Origin: Anthopleura xanthogrammica
Lineage: Eukaryota > Cnidaria > Anthozoa > Actiniaria > Actiniidae
NCBI GenBank assembly: GCA_964019055.1
Contig: OZ025215.1
Span: 2,877,001-2,941,000, forward strand
DNA length: 64,000 bases
Reading direction: 5' to 3'
Shown: positions 23,306 to 35,635 of the stretch, in pieces
How positions within the stretch are numbered: the stretch's first letter is position 1
Layout of the letters: every line of letters begins with the position of its first letter
The notes under the pieces: model-generated
Databases searched by the model: none
Told to the model about the DNA's origin: nothing
What the model saw: only the letters and a program-made list of their open reading frames with translations
Made by a program: the position numbers and the translations under genes

Positions 23306-25768
23306 ATGTGGCTCCAATACATCGTCTTTGCTTCGCTGTTTGTGCCGTAAGTTTTATAAATATCCAGAATTAAATTTCTATTGGTATACTCTGCTTGTTT
23401 TTCCTCTGTTCAAACTTAAGAGCCAATCTTCGAATTCGTAAAATACCGCTGTGTTCAGTGATTACAGATTCATTTACGCATTTACGCATTGAAAAGGCGA
23501 TGTTACACGAGACGATTTGAAACGACGATTTTTCGCGATACACCGTTACGCAAAAGGTTTATACCAAGTAACATGCTAGGGACCATTTTTTGCGTAATTC
23601 GACTTCAGGCAACACGTTGCGAGATGGTGATCTGAAGTCAAAACCTCGCAACTCAAAATGACGAATTTTTCGCAGCGTTGCACGAAAAATCGTCGTTGCA
23701 AATCGTCTCGTGTAACATCGCCTTTAGCCTAAATTCAATGTCAAAACATTCACAATGTCAAAACATTCACAAATACCAACGGTAAAGTGAGGAATGCAAC
23801 ACTTCAACAATATACAAACACTTTGAAATTCCACGGACCTTCACACTGGACCCATGAATTTTCTACGCAAAATCGAGGCTAACCCGGCATAAATGAACCT
23901 GTAGTCGAGGAAGAAAGTGGTATTATACGAATTTGAAAAAGGGCTAATATTCAAGGTTCATGCTCATAATTCCGTGGTTTTAGCCCATTTCAAACGTCGG
24001 TCTAATCATGAGCCGAACTTAATGACATCAAAGAAGACCGCCTTAATTATTACCCATTGTTTTCAATGCGTACGGCTCATGTGAAGTGTCACGTTTGAAC
24101 TGGGCCTTAAAGTTTAATTTTGTGAAAAACTTTAATCGTATTTTTTAATTTTTTTTTCAGTTCATATTTCTTCTGTTCAAAACGTAAGTGTTGTATTGAC
24201 AAAATGTTAGAGGTCTGTTGTGTACGATAATTTCTACGAGTAATTTGTTTGATTTTCAACTTCTAATATTGATAATAATGTTTATCTACTTTAATGCACT
24301 TTATTCCAGTTATTATTACTAGTTCCCTTAATAGTGCTTAAAAGTTATGTAGCTATCACACTCTTCTATTCTTACAATCGATTTTTTTTATTTGCAAAAT
24401 TAGCGAATTTTTCGTTGCCATTTTTTAAAAAGTCATTATTATACAAGGCTAGAGGACATGTTTGTGTTAATAGTTTGACTGCAAAAATACGATAGGGCAT
24501 TTGAAAATTTCGATAGAGCGGTAAAAAAACAAAACAAGGAGAACTGATATCGTCATTAGTTTCCAACTTTGTAATTATCAGAAAATATTGTCTAAGAAGA
24601 ATAACAAATGATATACCTGAAAGCGGCACCAGAACCCTGGATTAATGTCCAGCCAATTATTACTGGTCGATAAAAGAAACAGGCAAAAATAAATCTATCA
24701 TCACAAGGTTCCTGGCACGCAAGGTGGATGTCAATCAAAGTGTATCCATAACAAATTATCGGAAAACGCAAGAGCATCTCTATGGAAGGCATGGAAACTC
24801 CTTGATTGACGTTCACCAAAGCCTTCCAAAGCTACTTTTACGCAACTTCTATTCTCGGACGTGCTATTGAGAATCACTAGCCCAATTTCAAGATTCTGGT
24901 TGGCAAAGTGATCACGCAAAAAGCAATCCAAGACGAGGCTCCGGGGAAAAAATGGAGTAATCCTAATTTATTCTTATATTTCCCCGGAGCCTCGTCTTGA
25001 ATTGCTTTGTGCGTGATCACTCTGCCAACCAGAATATTGAAAGTCCGCCATTTCTATTTAATTTAATTTTGATTTAAGGATCAATTTTGATTTAAGGATC
25101 AATTTTGATTGGTTGATTAATCTAAAAATAAAATTCAAAAATTTTATTTGTAGATGGATGAACCAATCAAAATTTAGAAAAGATTAGACGGACGATCATG
25201 AATGTTATTCCACCCACAGCATGCGAACATTCACAAGCACTGGGCATCGAAGGTGGATGGATACCAGATTCCTCATTCCAGGCATCGTCTCAACTTAATA
25301 TTCATCACAGACCCCAACTTGCTCGACTCTATAATGTAAGACATGGACGAGACGCAGGGGGGTGGTCTGCCAAGACAAACGATGGGCAGCAGTGGATTAA
25401 AGTCGATCTTGGTGCGACGAAACTAGTGACTGAAGTCTTGACTCAAGGACGACAGGATGCAAAGGAGTGGGTCAAGAAGTTCACTGTTGGGTACGGTGAG
25501 GATGGAGAACATTATAAGATGTATAGAGATGGATTATCCTTCGTAAAGGTAGTTGATGATTCTATTAATCTCGATTAATAATTCATTCATTCATTCTCTC
25601 TTCTTTCCCTAGGTCACACACCATCAACCCGCACCGATCCATTTATCCATCCATCCATCCATCCATCCATTTATCCATTTATCCATCCATCCATCCATCC
25701 ATCCCTCCCTCCCTCCCTCCCTCCCTCCATCCATCCATCCATCCATCCATCCATCCATCCATCCATCC

Positions 25769-25811
<43 letters not shown>

Positions 25812-28482
25812 TGATGATGATGATAATAATAATATCTTTAATAGTAAATCCTCGTAAAGGTTATTACTTAACTATTTGCAATCAAATAGATAAATATAAT
25901 AAAATTACAGTGATATCCAATTTAATAATAACTATTTACAACCAGATGAATAGATATAATAAATAAATATAATATCATACACTAGTAGATAAAAGTTGAT
26001 TTTTCAAGATTATTTTAAAGTCAGTTACTGATAGGCATTGTTTCATCCACCAATCCATCGATCTATCTATCCCTCCATCCGTATATCAATCAATCCATTT
26101 TTTCCCCCGTTCGTTTATTTTGTGATATTTTTATAATTTCATATAGGAGTTTTCTGCGAATTTTGACAACAACAAGACAGTCAAGAACAAATTCAATCCT
26201 CCAATCAGAGCACGTTTCATTAGAATATTTCCGTGCAAGTGGCACGGGCGCATCTCCATGAGGATTGAATTCAAAGGATCGCCAGGTATGTTAAGCTATA
26301 GTGTGCGATCGATTATTTTGACAAAGTAGGATTTGGTGAATGTCAATCAAGGCTGGAAGTGTAGGTATAAAACGTCATTATTCTTGAGGCCTATTTAGAA
26401 AAAGTACATAAATGAAAATCACGGCTAACGAATTCCCAGTATTCTGATTGGCTCAAAGCGGAAGGCCATGGAACCCTACATTATGTCTACACTTATTCTA
26501 CAAACTGATAACAATTAATATAATTTACTAATTCAGAATTTCGATGATAGGAACACAGCAAAAGCTCAAACGCTGTCCACGCACCGTTGATATGGGTTTC
26601 CTCATTGCTGGGTCACGCCAAGTTGGGCGAGCTAACTTTGCTTTACAGAAAAGCTTCGTACTGTTAGTTTCCAACATGTTCGAGGTATCTCTACATGGGT
26701 CACATGTTGGTCTTGTTACGTACTCCAGTAGAGCTTCTGTGGAAATGAGGTTAGTATCAGTAGTTATGGACAGACAGACAGACAGTAGCTGGAACTAGTG
26801 TTCTGTTTTTCATGTGACGTCATAGCGTCGCCATATTGGATGTTGAAGAACAATATTTCCATTACTCATTTATTTCGTTATATTTTATTTGATTCTTTTA
26901 TGAAACTCCGAATAAAAACTTTCAGCGACGGAAAAGATAAAAATAAGGACAATTTTAAGATCGCATTTAAAACAACCAGTAGTTTGTCATCGTATTCAGT
27001 TATGATTTTCATGTGACGTTACTATATTAAGAAAATCTATGTTTTGTCTTTAGATTTTCGTCGTTTTTATCTAACTTAGCTGTACAACAAAGAATTAGCC
27101 GAATTCCATTCCCAGACGAGGAAGGACAGCGCATTGATCTTGGTCTTGATGCTGCTCGTAAACTTTTCAATGGACCAGAATACATAAGTCGTCTCCTACT
27201 AGTTGTCGTGTCTGGTCTAAAAAATAGAAGCCGAGCTTTGAAGATGATTAAGGAAATGCACGCGATGGAAAAACAACGAATTAAAGTACATGTTGTTGTC
27301 ATAGGAACAACCTTTGGTGCAGGTAAGCTGGCACTAGCTAGAAGACAAAATTTTTTCTCCACAATAAGACTGCCAAAACAGCTGGGGGGGGGGGGGGGGG
27401 GAGTGAAGGCAAAAAATACTCTCCTCAAGGCTCTAGATTCCATTCCGATATAACCTTTTATGAGTCAATTTGGTTTTGCAGTGACGTCATTTTACGTCAC
27501 TATTTCAGTTCAGCTGGAAACAATCACTAAAATAAAGGAAATAAATGATCTGTCTCGCTCGAAATGTCTACGTTCTATTCCTCGTCTATCCCTTTTCACG
27601 TCTGTCAAACACTATGCTGTCTAATTCACCCTAATTTCCCCTGCATAGAAGGTGGTGAGCCCCTATTTGCACCCCCTCCCCCTCCACCATAACTCAATAA
27701 TTACTAGTCCCTAAGAAAATGACATTATTTTTTAAACAGGATTAAAGAAACTCCTTGGATATGGTAACGGTAAAGTGTTTTATTTACCTTCGTTCAAAAG
27801 TTTGTTAACTCATCAAAAAGACATTGCTCATCAAATTTGCCAAGTAAGTCTCGTTAGCTAAAGCTTTTTATTGCCCTTTTTACGTTGCTGGTTGTAAGCA
27901 ATCGCACAGGGAACCCAAAAAGATAAAATTTCACTTCCACTTTCATCTGTAGTGGGCTCCTTTTGCATCTAATATAACATTCGATTCCGTGTCAAAGGGT
28001 TGATCTGGACAGTTAGACCAATGAGGTTACCAAGGCTTCTCCTGCTGTTGGGGGAATTTTTCTTCGGTTTCTCAGGTTTTTAAATTTTAAATTTAAATTT
28101 TTTTATTTTAATTTTTTTATTTTAATTTTGATTTTTTAATTTTAATTTTTTTAGTTTATTTTTTTATTTTTATTTAATTTTTATTTATTTAAGTAATTCA
28201 CCCTAAATCCGGTGTGGTTACAATAGAACAACGATGTCCCCTACTAGGTAACCCACCTAACCTACCCTATAAAGAAGAGACGACCCACCCCCTGGAATCC
28301 TAATAGTGAAAAAGTAAACCTTTATAAAAAAGAAAACCTATTTTAAATGTTTGAAAAAGGTCGGGAGAATGGCGCCAAAAGAAAAAGGTGCTCAAACCGC
28401 ACCAGTTTTGTTAAATTAAATATTTTTGTGTGTTTTGTTTTAGGTTAACGAATTGGATCCAATCAAGATAATAAGACGTTGA
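23306..28482 (+). CDS. Secreted discoidin (F5/8C)-vWA domain protein
   Basis: Eight exons join to 1143 nt, 380 residues plus stop, with every phase matching: 23306-23346, 24161-24183, 25220-25548, 26147-26285, 26551-26749, 27054-27322, 27740-27843, 28444-28482. The start encodes a signal peptide ([13 protein letters not shown], then PSYFFCSK from a 23-nt microexon with strong splice sites). Residues about 23-176 form an F5/8 type C domain ([47 protein letters not shown]). Residues about 189-370 form a von Willebrand A domain ([22 protein letters not shown]). The MIDAS DxSxS is replaced by A197-G-S-R-Q201, so metal-dependent ligand binding is unlikely. Such proteins act outside the cell in adhesion, matrix or lectin-like binding; the ligand is unknown. 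Exons 3-8 lie in the tandemly duplicated segment; exons 1-2 do not. Confidence 0.85.
23494..23724. repeat. TIR element with AAGGCGATGTTACACGAGACG ends
   Basis: AGGCGATGTTACACGAGACG at the left is perfectly mirrored by CGTCTCGTGTAACATCGCCT at the right, followed inward by AACGACGATTTTTCG and CGAAAAATCGTCGTT. It lies in the first intron of the discoidin-vWA gene and has no coding capacity. Confidence 0.85.
23983..24106. repeat. MITE family B, copy 2
   Basis: AGCCCATTTCAAACGTC and GACACGTTTGAACTGGGCC type ends are inverted. The interior ATGACATCAAAGAAGACCGCC matches 3759-3878. It lies in intron 1 of the discoidin-vWA gene. Confidence 0.75.
24874..25050. repeat. Foldback element inside duplication copy A
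   Basis: TATTCTGGTTGGCA, GATCACGCAAAAAGCAATCC and GACGAGGCTCCGGGGAAA on the left are mirrored by TTTCCCCGGAGCCTCGTC, AATTGCTTTGTGCGTGATC and TGCCAACCAGAATATT on the right. The equivalent copy lies at about 36375-36552. Confidence 0.85.
25639..25835. repeat. ATCC and AAT microsatellites in intron 3
   Basis: A run of ATCC/TCCC tetranucleotides up to about 25769 is followed by AAT and ATG trinucleotides to about 25835. The duplicate at 37160-37255 has the same order with shorter arrays. Confidence 0.9.
27384..27402 (+). repeat. Poly-G tract in an intron
   Basis: About 18-19 consecutive G lie 60 bp after the donor of discoidin-vWA exon 6. A similar tract is at the same place in the pseudogene copy (about 38193-38210). 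Confidence 0.9.
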
Positions 28483-29317
28483 ACATTAGACTCACCTTTT
28501 TAGCTTTGGTGTAATGTTTTCCCCTTTAAGACCACATACACTTAAATATTATTAGACTTGCTTCAAGTCGCCCAATTTCTAGTTTCCTCGGACTCCCTGT
28601 TACAGTTAGCCTCCTACGCAGACGCTCTTAGGGTCGTCACGCAATACTTCTCTCCTCACTAACGTCTGCTTACTTGAGCAGAACATTCCTTTCCAATTGT
28701 GATCATGAGCCAATCGAAATCGACCAATTGTTTTCGATGACCCAATTAAAAACGTCGATAGAAAATTCTGCGGTGACTAGATCGATGTTGTTTATAGTCT
28801 ATCATCAAGTTGTGCAAAAGCCAATTGATGGCACTGACATAAATACATGTAAATAGCTTGAACACCGTGTAATAAACTAAATTTCGGAAGTTACTTCTTC
28901 GTCGTCGGAGCCTGTAAAAGTCCTTCTCTACACATATCTTCTTGATATTTGGTTTTGTGCTGAGATTTTTACGGACAAACAAGACGGATTGTTCTTAGAA
29001 TAATAATTACACAATAATCAATAACCTTGTCCAGTAATCGTTTGTAAAAAAAAAAAAAAATGAATGAACCATATTTCCTCGCTATGTAGATGTGGCAGGA
29101 GGGGGGATACTCCGATGCAAAAAGGGTTTCGTTATTTAGTACTTTTAGGGTGTTCAAAATGTTATCAAAATGGGTAAAATTAGCATCATATAATACCAAT
29201 GTTTAGGGGTCATGAATCGATGTACAGGAGGTCTGCGACTTTCAATTCACTAATGGGCCTCGATAATCTGTACCCCTCTGTAGCATTGAGTCTTTTTGCT
29301 ATTTCAATATGAAGTTG

Positions 29318-29360
<43 letters not shown>

Positions 29361-29553
29361 GATGGTATCTTTATTTTTTTCCTCTGTCGTTTTCAATTAC
29401 AATAACAAGCGGATCGTGCCTGGGCTTTGTTACTGAATATATAAATATTGCTAATTAGAGTCCTTTCTTAGGTTGAATACCCATAGAATTTCTTTACAAT
29501 GTTCACATTCTGACTAACGATCCATTTCTGGCATCTCTGAATTATTATTATTA

Positions 29554-29623
<70 letters not shown>

Positions 29624-29655
29624 CATTATTATTATTATCATTAGTCAAGGAAAAA
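28483..29655. other. Intergenic region between discoidin-vWA and Schlafen-like genes
   Basis: No gene is supported. There is a left-end fragment of MITE family C near 28503-28535 (TTTGGTGTAATGTTTTCCC), a short element with GTTAGCCTCCTACGCAGACGC near 28605-28670 that is also seen at 54974-55042, and TTA/TTATCA microsatellites at 29318-29359 and 29541-29643. Both this gene and the minus-strand Schlafen-like gene end into this region. Confidence 0.6.
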
Positions 29656-31578
29656 TTACTCGTGTTGATACGGCTCTAGTTTCTCTAATTCTTCCTCGAA
29701 CACTTGCTTGTGATTTCCAGCATAACGTGATAATTCATCAAAATGGTGTCGTTTAGCACGAGCCTCTGCATCTTCAATTTCCCATTTAGCATATTTAAGC
29801 AAATAAATGCGTTCCTCTACCGATGGTTCAAGTTGAGACTTCCGATAGAAACAACAAGATTCTGCAAAATTAAGGTGGCACTTACGAAAACTACTCATTG
29901 GAGTGAAATCTAAGGCCGAATCATTTGCTTGTTTTATGCATGCTTTTGCTTTTTTAATATCCTCTTCGTTGACCATATGATCTACGACATCACCAGATAG
30001 CGAACAGCCCAAATGCAAAAAAGCCAGGTTTATAAGAGTTTTTTGTTGCATATCAGTTTTTGATCGTGGAACGTAATCGACTTCTTGCAAATGTTGGAGT
30101 GTTTTATCGTAGAACAAGATGGCATCATTTTTGAAAGAACCAGTTATTAAGTCCTCCTTCGACAAATCGTGGAGGTCTTTGTTGCTTTCCATGATTGTGA
30201 GCATGGTGCCAAAGTGCACGTAAAATTCTACTGTCAAGATACTTGGGGCAATCTGTTCGACTTTCGATAGACAATCCCTTGCAATTTCATAACTCTTTCT
30301 GTAATTGCCACGAGATCGTTCCATCGCCGAAAGTACAAGTTTTCCCCTTATTTCGAATATCCGGACTTCTTTCGCTGTCAACAAAAGATTATCAAATATT
30401 GCGAGACAATCTTCGGCTTCCTTGAACTGGCTCTTTCTGTAGTGAAACATGAACCACTTTGTTAAGAGAACCAAACGCATCTCGACATCAGGGGTGTCGT
30501 TCTGCAATTTTGTAACAAGTTTAATAAAGTTATCCCACTCGCCATTATTAATCATTCTTAGCAGTTTCCCATCTAGTGAGTCACAAGTGCGCCTTAAATT
30601 CGGCGAACTCCAATCACACTGTGATACTCTAGGGACTATCTTAGTTTCTAGCTCCCGCGATGGATTCAGGAATTTCCTTTTCCACTCGGCAAATGTCATC
30701 CTCTCTGCTTTTCCATCAACAACGTGGTAACTCTCTGGTTCGCTGGTGAACACCCCTCCTTGGCAAACAGCTACAAATATCACGATCACGACTGTCGATT
30801 GGATCGGATTACCTTTATCGTCTGTAACAGGTTCGAAAGAGATATCCCACAGTCTTCCCCTCTGTGGTTCGCCACAATATTCAGGCCATATCATCTTGTT
30901 GATGTACATGCTGACTTTCCTCGTTAATTCTTCTTGTTCTTCGTCCTTTACTATCTGCCCCTTAACAATCCCGTCGTCTTCTACCCCACAATAAAGACGC
31001 CCCCCGCAATGATTAGCAAACGCCGAGACGTAATGAAGTAACCTGTTTCTTTCAAGTCGACTGGCAAGATCTGTGCTCCCTGTCTTGTCCGATTTCAAAT
31101 GTTTGAATTGCACTGTCTTTGACTCTTTTATTCCGATAGGACAGTTCAAAATAAACTCAGTTGGAACATTTGTATGGGTTTCAGTGTTACCAATCATTCT
31201 GTTGATGTTTAATATCTCCTTCACGGCTCTAACCTCGGGAGGAGTGACCAACATCGTTTGAGTATCGCTTGGTAAGTAGAGGTTGTAATTCATCGTACAT
31301 AACGTGTCATGTCCTTTGACTTCCAAAGTAATTTGGTCGGATGTTTCAATGGAAATTCTTAGTTTTTGATTAACGCCCAAAGTAGCCAAGAGTTTCTGAC
31401 AATTCTGCTCAATCGGACGGATGATTTTGTCGGCCGTCATTTTGGTGTTTAATATCAGTTTACCGCCATTGCTGTTTAGTAGAGCGCAGACAGAATTATA
31501 TGCTTTACTCTTGAAATCTTTATCGCTGTAGCTGTCGCTGTAGCTGTCATTCGACAGCTGTAACTCGTTCTTCTCCAT
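29656..31578 (-). CDS. Schlafen-like protein (AlbA_2 core plus helical C terminus), copy A
   Basis: A single open exon of 640 residues. Residues about 20-110 look like the N-lobe of a Schlafen core (VCALLNSNGGKLIL). Residues about 145-305 form an AlbA_2 lobe with KESKTVQFKHL (150-160) and HYVSAFANHCGGRLYCGV (182-199). The remaining 330 residues are helical, without the helicase of long vertebrate Schlafens. Schlafen cores bind and in some members cut tRNA or other RNA through two Glu and one Asp; here the second acidic position is Gln157. The start is the first Met in frame (31578). A 6-residue SYSD duplication marks the N terminus. There are no introns, unlike its neighbours. Its role is unknown; antiviral or RNA-binding function is only an inference from the family. 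Confidence 0.75.
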   Translation of the reverse strand: MEKNELQLSNDSYSDSYSDKDFKSKAYNSVCALLNSNGGKLILNTKMTADKIIRPIEQNCQKLLATLGVNQKLRISIETSDQITLEVKGHDTLCTMNYNLYLPSDTQTMLVTPPEVRAVKEILNINRMIGNTETHTNVPTEFILNCPIGIKESKTVQFKHLKSDKTGSTDLASRLERNRLLHYVSAFANHCGGRLYCGVEDDGIVKGQIVKDEEQEELTRKVSMYINKMIWPEYCGEPQRGRLWDISFEPVTDDKGNPIQSTVVIVIFVAVCQGGVFTSEPESYHVVDGKAERMTFAEWKRKFLNPSRELETKIVPRVSQCDWSSPNLRRTCDSLDGKLLRMINNGEWDNFIKLVTKLQNDTPDVEMRLVLLTKWFMFHYRKSQFKEAEDCLAIFDNLLLTAKEVRIFEIRGKLVLSAMERSRGNYRKSYEIARDCLSKVEQIAPSILTVEFYVHFGTMLTIMESNKDLHDLSKEDLITGSFKNDAILFYDKTLQHLQEVDYVPRSKTDMQQKTLINLAFLHLGCSLSGDVVDHMVNEEDIKKAKACIKQANDSALDFTPMSSFRKCHLNFAESCCFYRKSQLEPSVEERIYLLKYAKWEIEDAEARAKRHHFDELSRYAGNHKQVFEEELEKLEPYQHE

Positions 31579-32944
31579 TTGAATACAGAAATGACAGTCA
31601 CCAAAATGCCATGAGCAGCGTGCTTATTCTGTGTTAGCAATGGTGTAAATAACAGAAAAATGAGGTCTACTTCCGGATTCTCAGAAAGGGAAAGTTGCTT
31701 TCCGTAAAAACATAAACTGACCAATCACAGCACGATTCGGTGTTTATCGCCCCAATCCCCTTTCTTACAAAAAGACGCGGTTCGACGATTAGAACCCAGA
31801 TAAGCACGCACTCCATGTGTTACTTGACAAACATGTTAATAATTTGACTCGCAACCAGAATACGACATTGGACTGCAGTTGATTGGATTCATATTTGCAT
31901 GTTGGATTTACGATGAGCAAGAATAACAGTTTTCAACGGTTTCAAGTTCGGCATGGTGTAGATAGCATGATGTTCGTGAATGGAGTTCGTTTTGTTCACT
32001 ATTCTTGTTTTCATTTGTTTACACTGTTCCTTAAATGCGAGGAAAATTTTGAGAACAGCCCTCTAAATAATTTAATCGTTGGCTCTACGTAAATCGCGGT
32101 ATTCTCTCAAGATAGTCAAAACAACGATCTTTGACATCTTTGCTGCTCGAGGCCTCGAGTGCCAAATAGAATTGGCTTAGAAAAACATGCACTCGACATG
32201 GACCATAGCCTAGCTGCGTGCAGCCCGACTTTAACTCTGGTTAAGACGGGCTTAACTACAGTCACGTTCGGAAGTACGCAGGCTACTTGGACCATGGAAG
32301 GCTAGGAATGAAAAGCAAAGGACTGTTCCGCCAGGTGAGTTATCCAATACATGTACTTCTATAATTTTCCATCTGTAACTTTCAGGGGGGGGGGGGGGGG
32401 GGGGTATCAGACACATCAAGAGTTACTGAGGTGTCTGCACTCAGTTTATATAGATCTATTCTTATTTTCTGCATTGAGTTTTCACCTTGAATGCTGTGCT
32501 GTGATTGATACAGAGCTGATTTCGGGTCATCCCTTTAATGTAGAAACACATGAGATGCTTTATTTATTGTGATTTACTTTGTTCTGTAGCTAGTTCTAAC
32601 CCTGTAGCCAAAAACCTGGATCTTCCCCTGTAAAGGGTCACATTTTTGCCTGGATCGGTGCTTAGATCAACTGTTCGTAGCACTGTTCTACTGTCCCATC
32701 TGTCCCTAGCCCCAATAAACTGTCCTAAATGTCCTCTGCCCTGATCAAATGTAATCACTGGTACTGATCTACTGTATGTGCTTAGCCTTGATAGTACCTA
32801 GCCCTGATCAAATTAAACATTCATAATATATTATTATAATTGTTATCACTATCTGCATTATCACTATCACTATCATATCACTATCACTATCCACACTATC
32901 ACTATCACTATCTGCACTATCACTATCACTATCCGCACTATCAC

Positions 32945-32978
<34 letters not shown>

Positions 32979-33055
32979 CTTCATATCTTACAAAGAATAT
33001 TGAAGAAAATACATTTCTGTGCAATATATTCTCTTTGACTGTCTTTTCAATACTC

Positions 33056-33086
<31 letters not shown>

Positions 33087-34540
33087 TATTATTATTACTA
33101 TTGTTATCATTATTATTTCTATCCCTCTAACTAAATTAGCTAACTAACTAATGAGAGATCTAAACATTTATTGACTGTTAAACTTTGTCTTATAGATATA
33201 GAGCACAAACACTAAGCATTTACAACATGAGTTTTCACTAATTGGTACTAAATATCAGATCAGAAAACATTACTAAAAATTACATTTTTAGTAATATTTA
33301 GTATTTCTATATACTGTAGCAAGGTTATAGGGTTTGATGATTGATTTGATGAGTGGTAGGTGTAGGTGATCAGTACAAATGAGAGAGGGAGTCAGTAAGG
33401 ACATATGGCATTATGCCAGCAATATGATGAAATTGGCATAATAGAACTTTTTACAGTTGCATTCAGTGACCATGAATGATAGTTCCAAGTCGAGATTGGA
33501 GTTGTCACGCATGATAAATTATAGTTTTGCTATGTGCGGCAACTCCAACCTCATCTTCGAACTTATTTGTGGTCACTCGAATGGAACTGTAAAAAAATCT
33601 TTTCTCTTTAATTTTCTTCTTTTCTTTTAATTTCTTTATTAGTTTTCCTATTTTGTAAATATATATTCATTTGAATAGGTGTATTTAGTTATCAAAACTA
33701 GGTCATCACTGAATTTGAAGCTATGTTTCCCACATTCTATTCCCCCACGATATAGACCCCTTGCAGCACATTAGAATGCAGCTCAATTTGGAGGGCAAAA
33801 CAATAGGTTCCAATTCCCAGGAGATTTTAATTCTTTTTTTTTTTTGTCTTCCAAGTTGAGCTGCTTTGATGTCACATTTGTGTTCCACCTTTGTTTCTAA
33901 TCTTGAAAAGGTACATGCTTTTTGGTTGAAACAGAAATAAAGCTAAAGTTTGATTTGTAAATTAAAAAGTGAAATATAATACAAAAAAATTATTAATTTT
34001 TGAAATTGGTGTGAAAAGCCTTATAAGATGATGAAGTTAAGCATGCAGCCATAAAATATAGAAACAAGTATTTAATTTACATCCATTTGAAAAATGTCTT
34101 AATATTAAGTTGGATAACAATTTTCATATGCCAATTACCAATTTTTCCATATTTCACATGGCCCCTAATATTTCACATGCATATGAAAAGGTATTAATTG
34201 TTATCTCATGTCATCTCATTTTATTTATTTTATTTTATTTGTCCATTTTTATTAAAATAAAAAAAGAAATAGCTGAAACACACAAACTTCAGGCTTCTAC
34301 TTTTCACATGATTAAGTTTTTCACATGTAAAGTTTCACATTAATTTTTTCACATGCTTACAACACATGTAGAACTGCTATTCTAGAAGCTATTTCTGATG
34401 TTGTTTGATTCCCCTGTCAAACAAAATTATTGTATTCTAAAAGGCCATGGCTTTGGCATTAACATCATACACCAAATGCATAACATATTCTAAATAAGAA
34501 GTGTAATTTAAATGGCTGTTTGGTTACCTATTTCCTAGCC
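31579..34540. other. Non-coding part of duplication copy A
   Basis: I see no supportable gene. It holds a G tract of about 21 bases near 32385-32403, CTATCA/ATT microsatellites (32846-33130), a foldback at 33448-33597 and AT-rich DNA with repeated TTTCACATG motifs (34130-34360). Nearly all of it recurs at 59400-62430. Confidence 0.6.
33448..33597. repeat. Foldback element in duplication copy A
   Basis: TTTTTACAGTTGCATTCAGTG on the left is mirrored by ACTCGAATGGAACTGTAAAAA on the right; inward, AGATTGGAGTTG is mirrored by CAACTCCAACCTC. In copy B (61190-61300) the left arm is truncated. Confidence 0.65.
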
Positions 34541-34542
34541 AG

Positions 34543-34770
34543 TTATATTTTGAATTCATTTGCAATTTCTTCTGCTTTTTTGACAGTTTGTGTGGGTTCT
34601 GGGCAGATTGTTGTCATCATACATGCCATGTATCTCCAAGGTGAGTCTATAAGTATCCATTCAGGAAATTCAGTGATTGGATATATTGTGGCGTGAGCTA
34701 GAATAGCCCTGGAATAGTGACTGCACCCCACAGACAAGAACTTGAATTTTTGGTTGACACTGAATACACA
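34543..34770 (-). other. Possible terminal exon of an unrecognised minus-strand gene
   Basis: An open frame on the minus strand runs from near 34770 to a stop at 34543, ending with CPEPTQTVKKAEEIANEFKI. A TGTATTCAG acceptor-like site lies just upstream. I do not recognise the protein. In copy B the last 25 residues are kept but the upstream frame is broken by a deletion near 62520, so if it was an exon the B copy is dead. It may be chance. Confidence 0.25.
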
Positions 34771-35235
34771 ATTTCATTTACCTGCTCAAGCTAACTAAAT
34801 ACCAAACTGCCAAACCTACTAATACAGTGAGTAAAAATGCACTAAATTTTATTGGGGTATCTTATAGACCCTTCGCATAAATGGCTTAATCATATAGAGT
34901 GCATCCTGAGCCTCACAATAATACAATGAAACAATGGGTTCTTCCACATATCTTTTGTTTTCATGCACACAAGGGAGGGTAAGAATGTTCAGCATATGAT
35001 TAGCACATACATTTATGCTAAGGAGCTATGTCAGTCAATGAGAAGCAAGCTTGTTAGTCATTTAACAGATTACTCCCTTCTCATTTGCTGGGACATCCCC
35101 CCAAAAATCAATATATTTTTAAATTGAGTATTGTTTTAACCAAGACATCAAAGGATGGCAATTTTGCAAAAATAATTAATTCATATTTGTTATTTGTTAT
35201 TATAATGACAAATTCTTGCAATCAGGCTCATATTG

Positions 35236-35635
35236 CAAATAGCATCATCATCATCATGATCATCATCATTATCACCATCATCATCAGTCATCATAATTCA
35301 TATTTGTTATTATAATGACAAATTCTTGCAATCAGACTTATATTGCAAATAGCAATCAAAACATTTCAATGTCATTCAATATCATATTCAACTATTCCAA
35401 AAATTGTTGTCCAGGGTGAAAGCAACAAGAAAGAAGATGATAACTTCATCATCATCATCATCATCATTGTCGTCGTCATCGTCATCATCATCAACATCAT
35501 CAACATCATCATCATCATCATCATCATCATCATGATCATCATCATCATCATCATCATCATCATGATCATCATCATCATCATCATGATCACCATCATCATC
35601 ATCATCATCATGATCACCATCATCATCAGTGGTAT
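35236..35635. repeat. ATC/ATG trinucleotide microsatellite
   Basis: Two blocks of ATC repeats (35236-35290 and 35437-35630) with occasional ATG, GTC and AAC variants. They generate poly-isoleucine or poly-methionine frames that are not genes. The copy B equivalent at 63205-63330 is much shorter. Confidence 0.9.

Noticed and set aside
25639..25835. Regular short repeats as a possible CRISPR-like array
   Set aside because: They are simple microsatellites without spacers in a eukaryotic intron.
27027..27443. A 138-residue minus-strand frame opposite the discoidin-vWA gene
   Set aside because: It is antisense to exon 6 plus a poly-G intron; the sense exon has matching phases and domain similarity.
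32840..33130. A His/Tyr-rich 96-residue frame
   Set aside because: Encoded by CTATCA and ATT microsatellites and degenerate in the duplicate.
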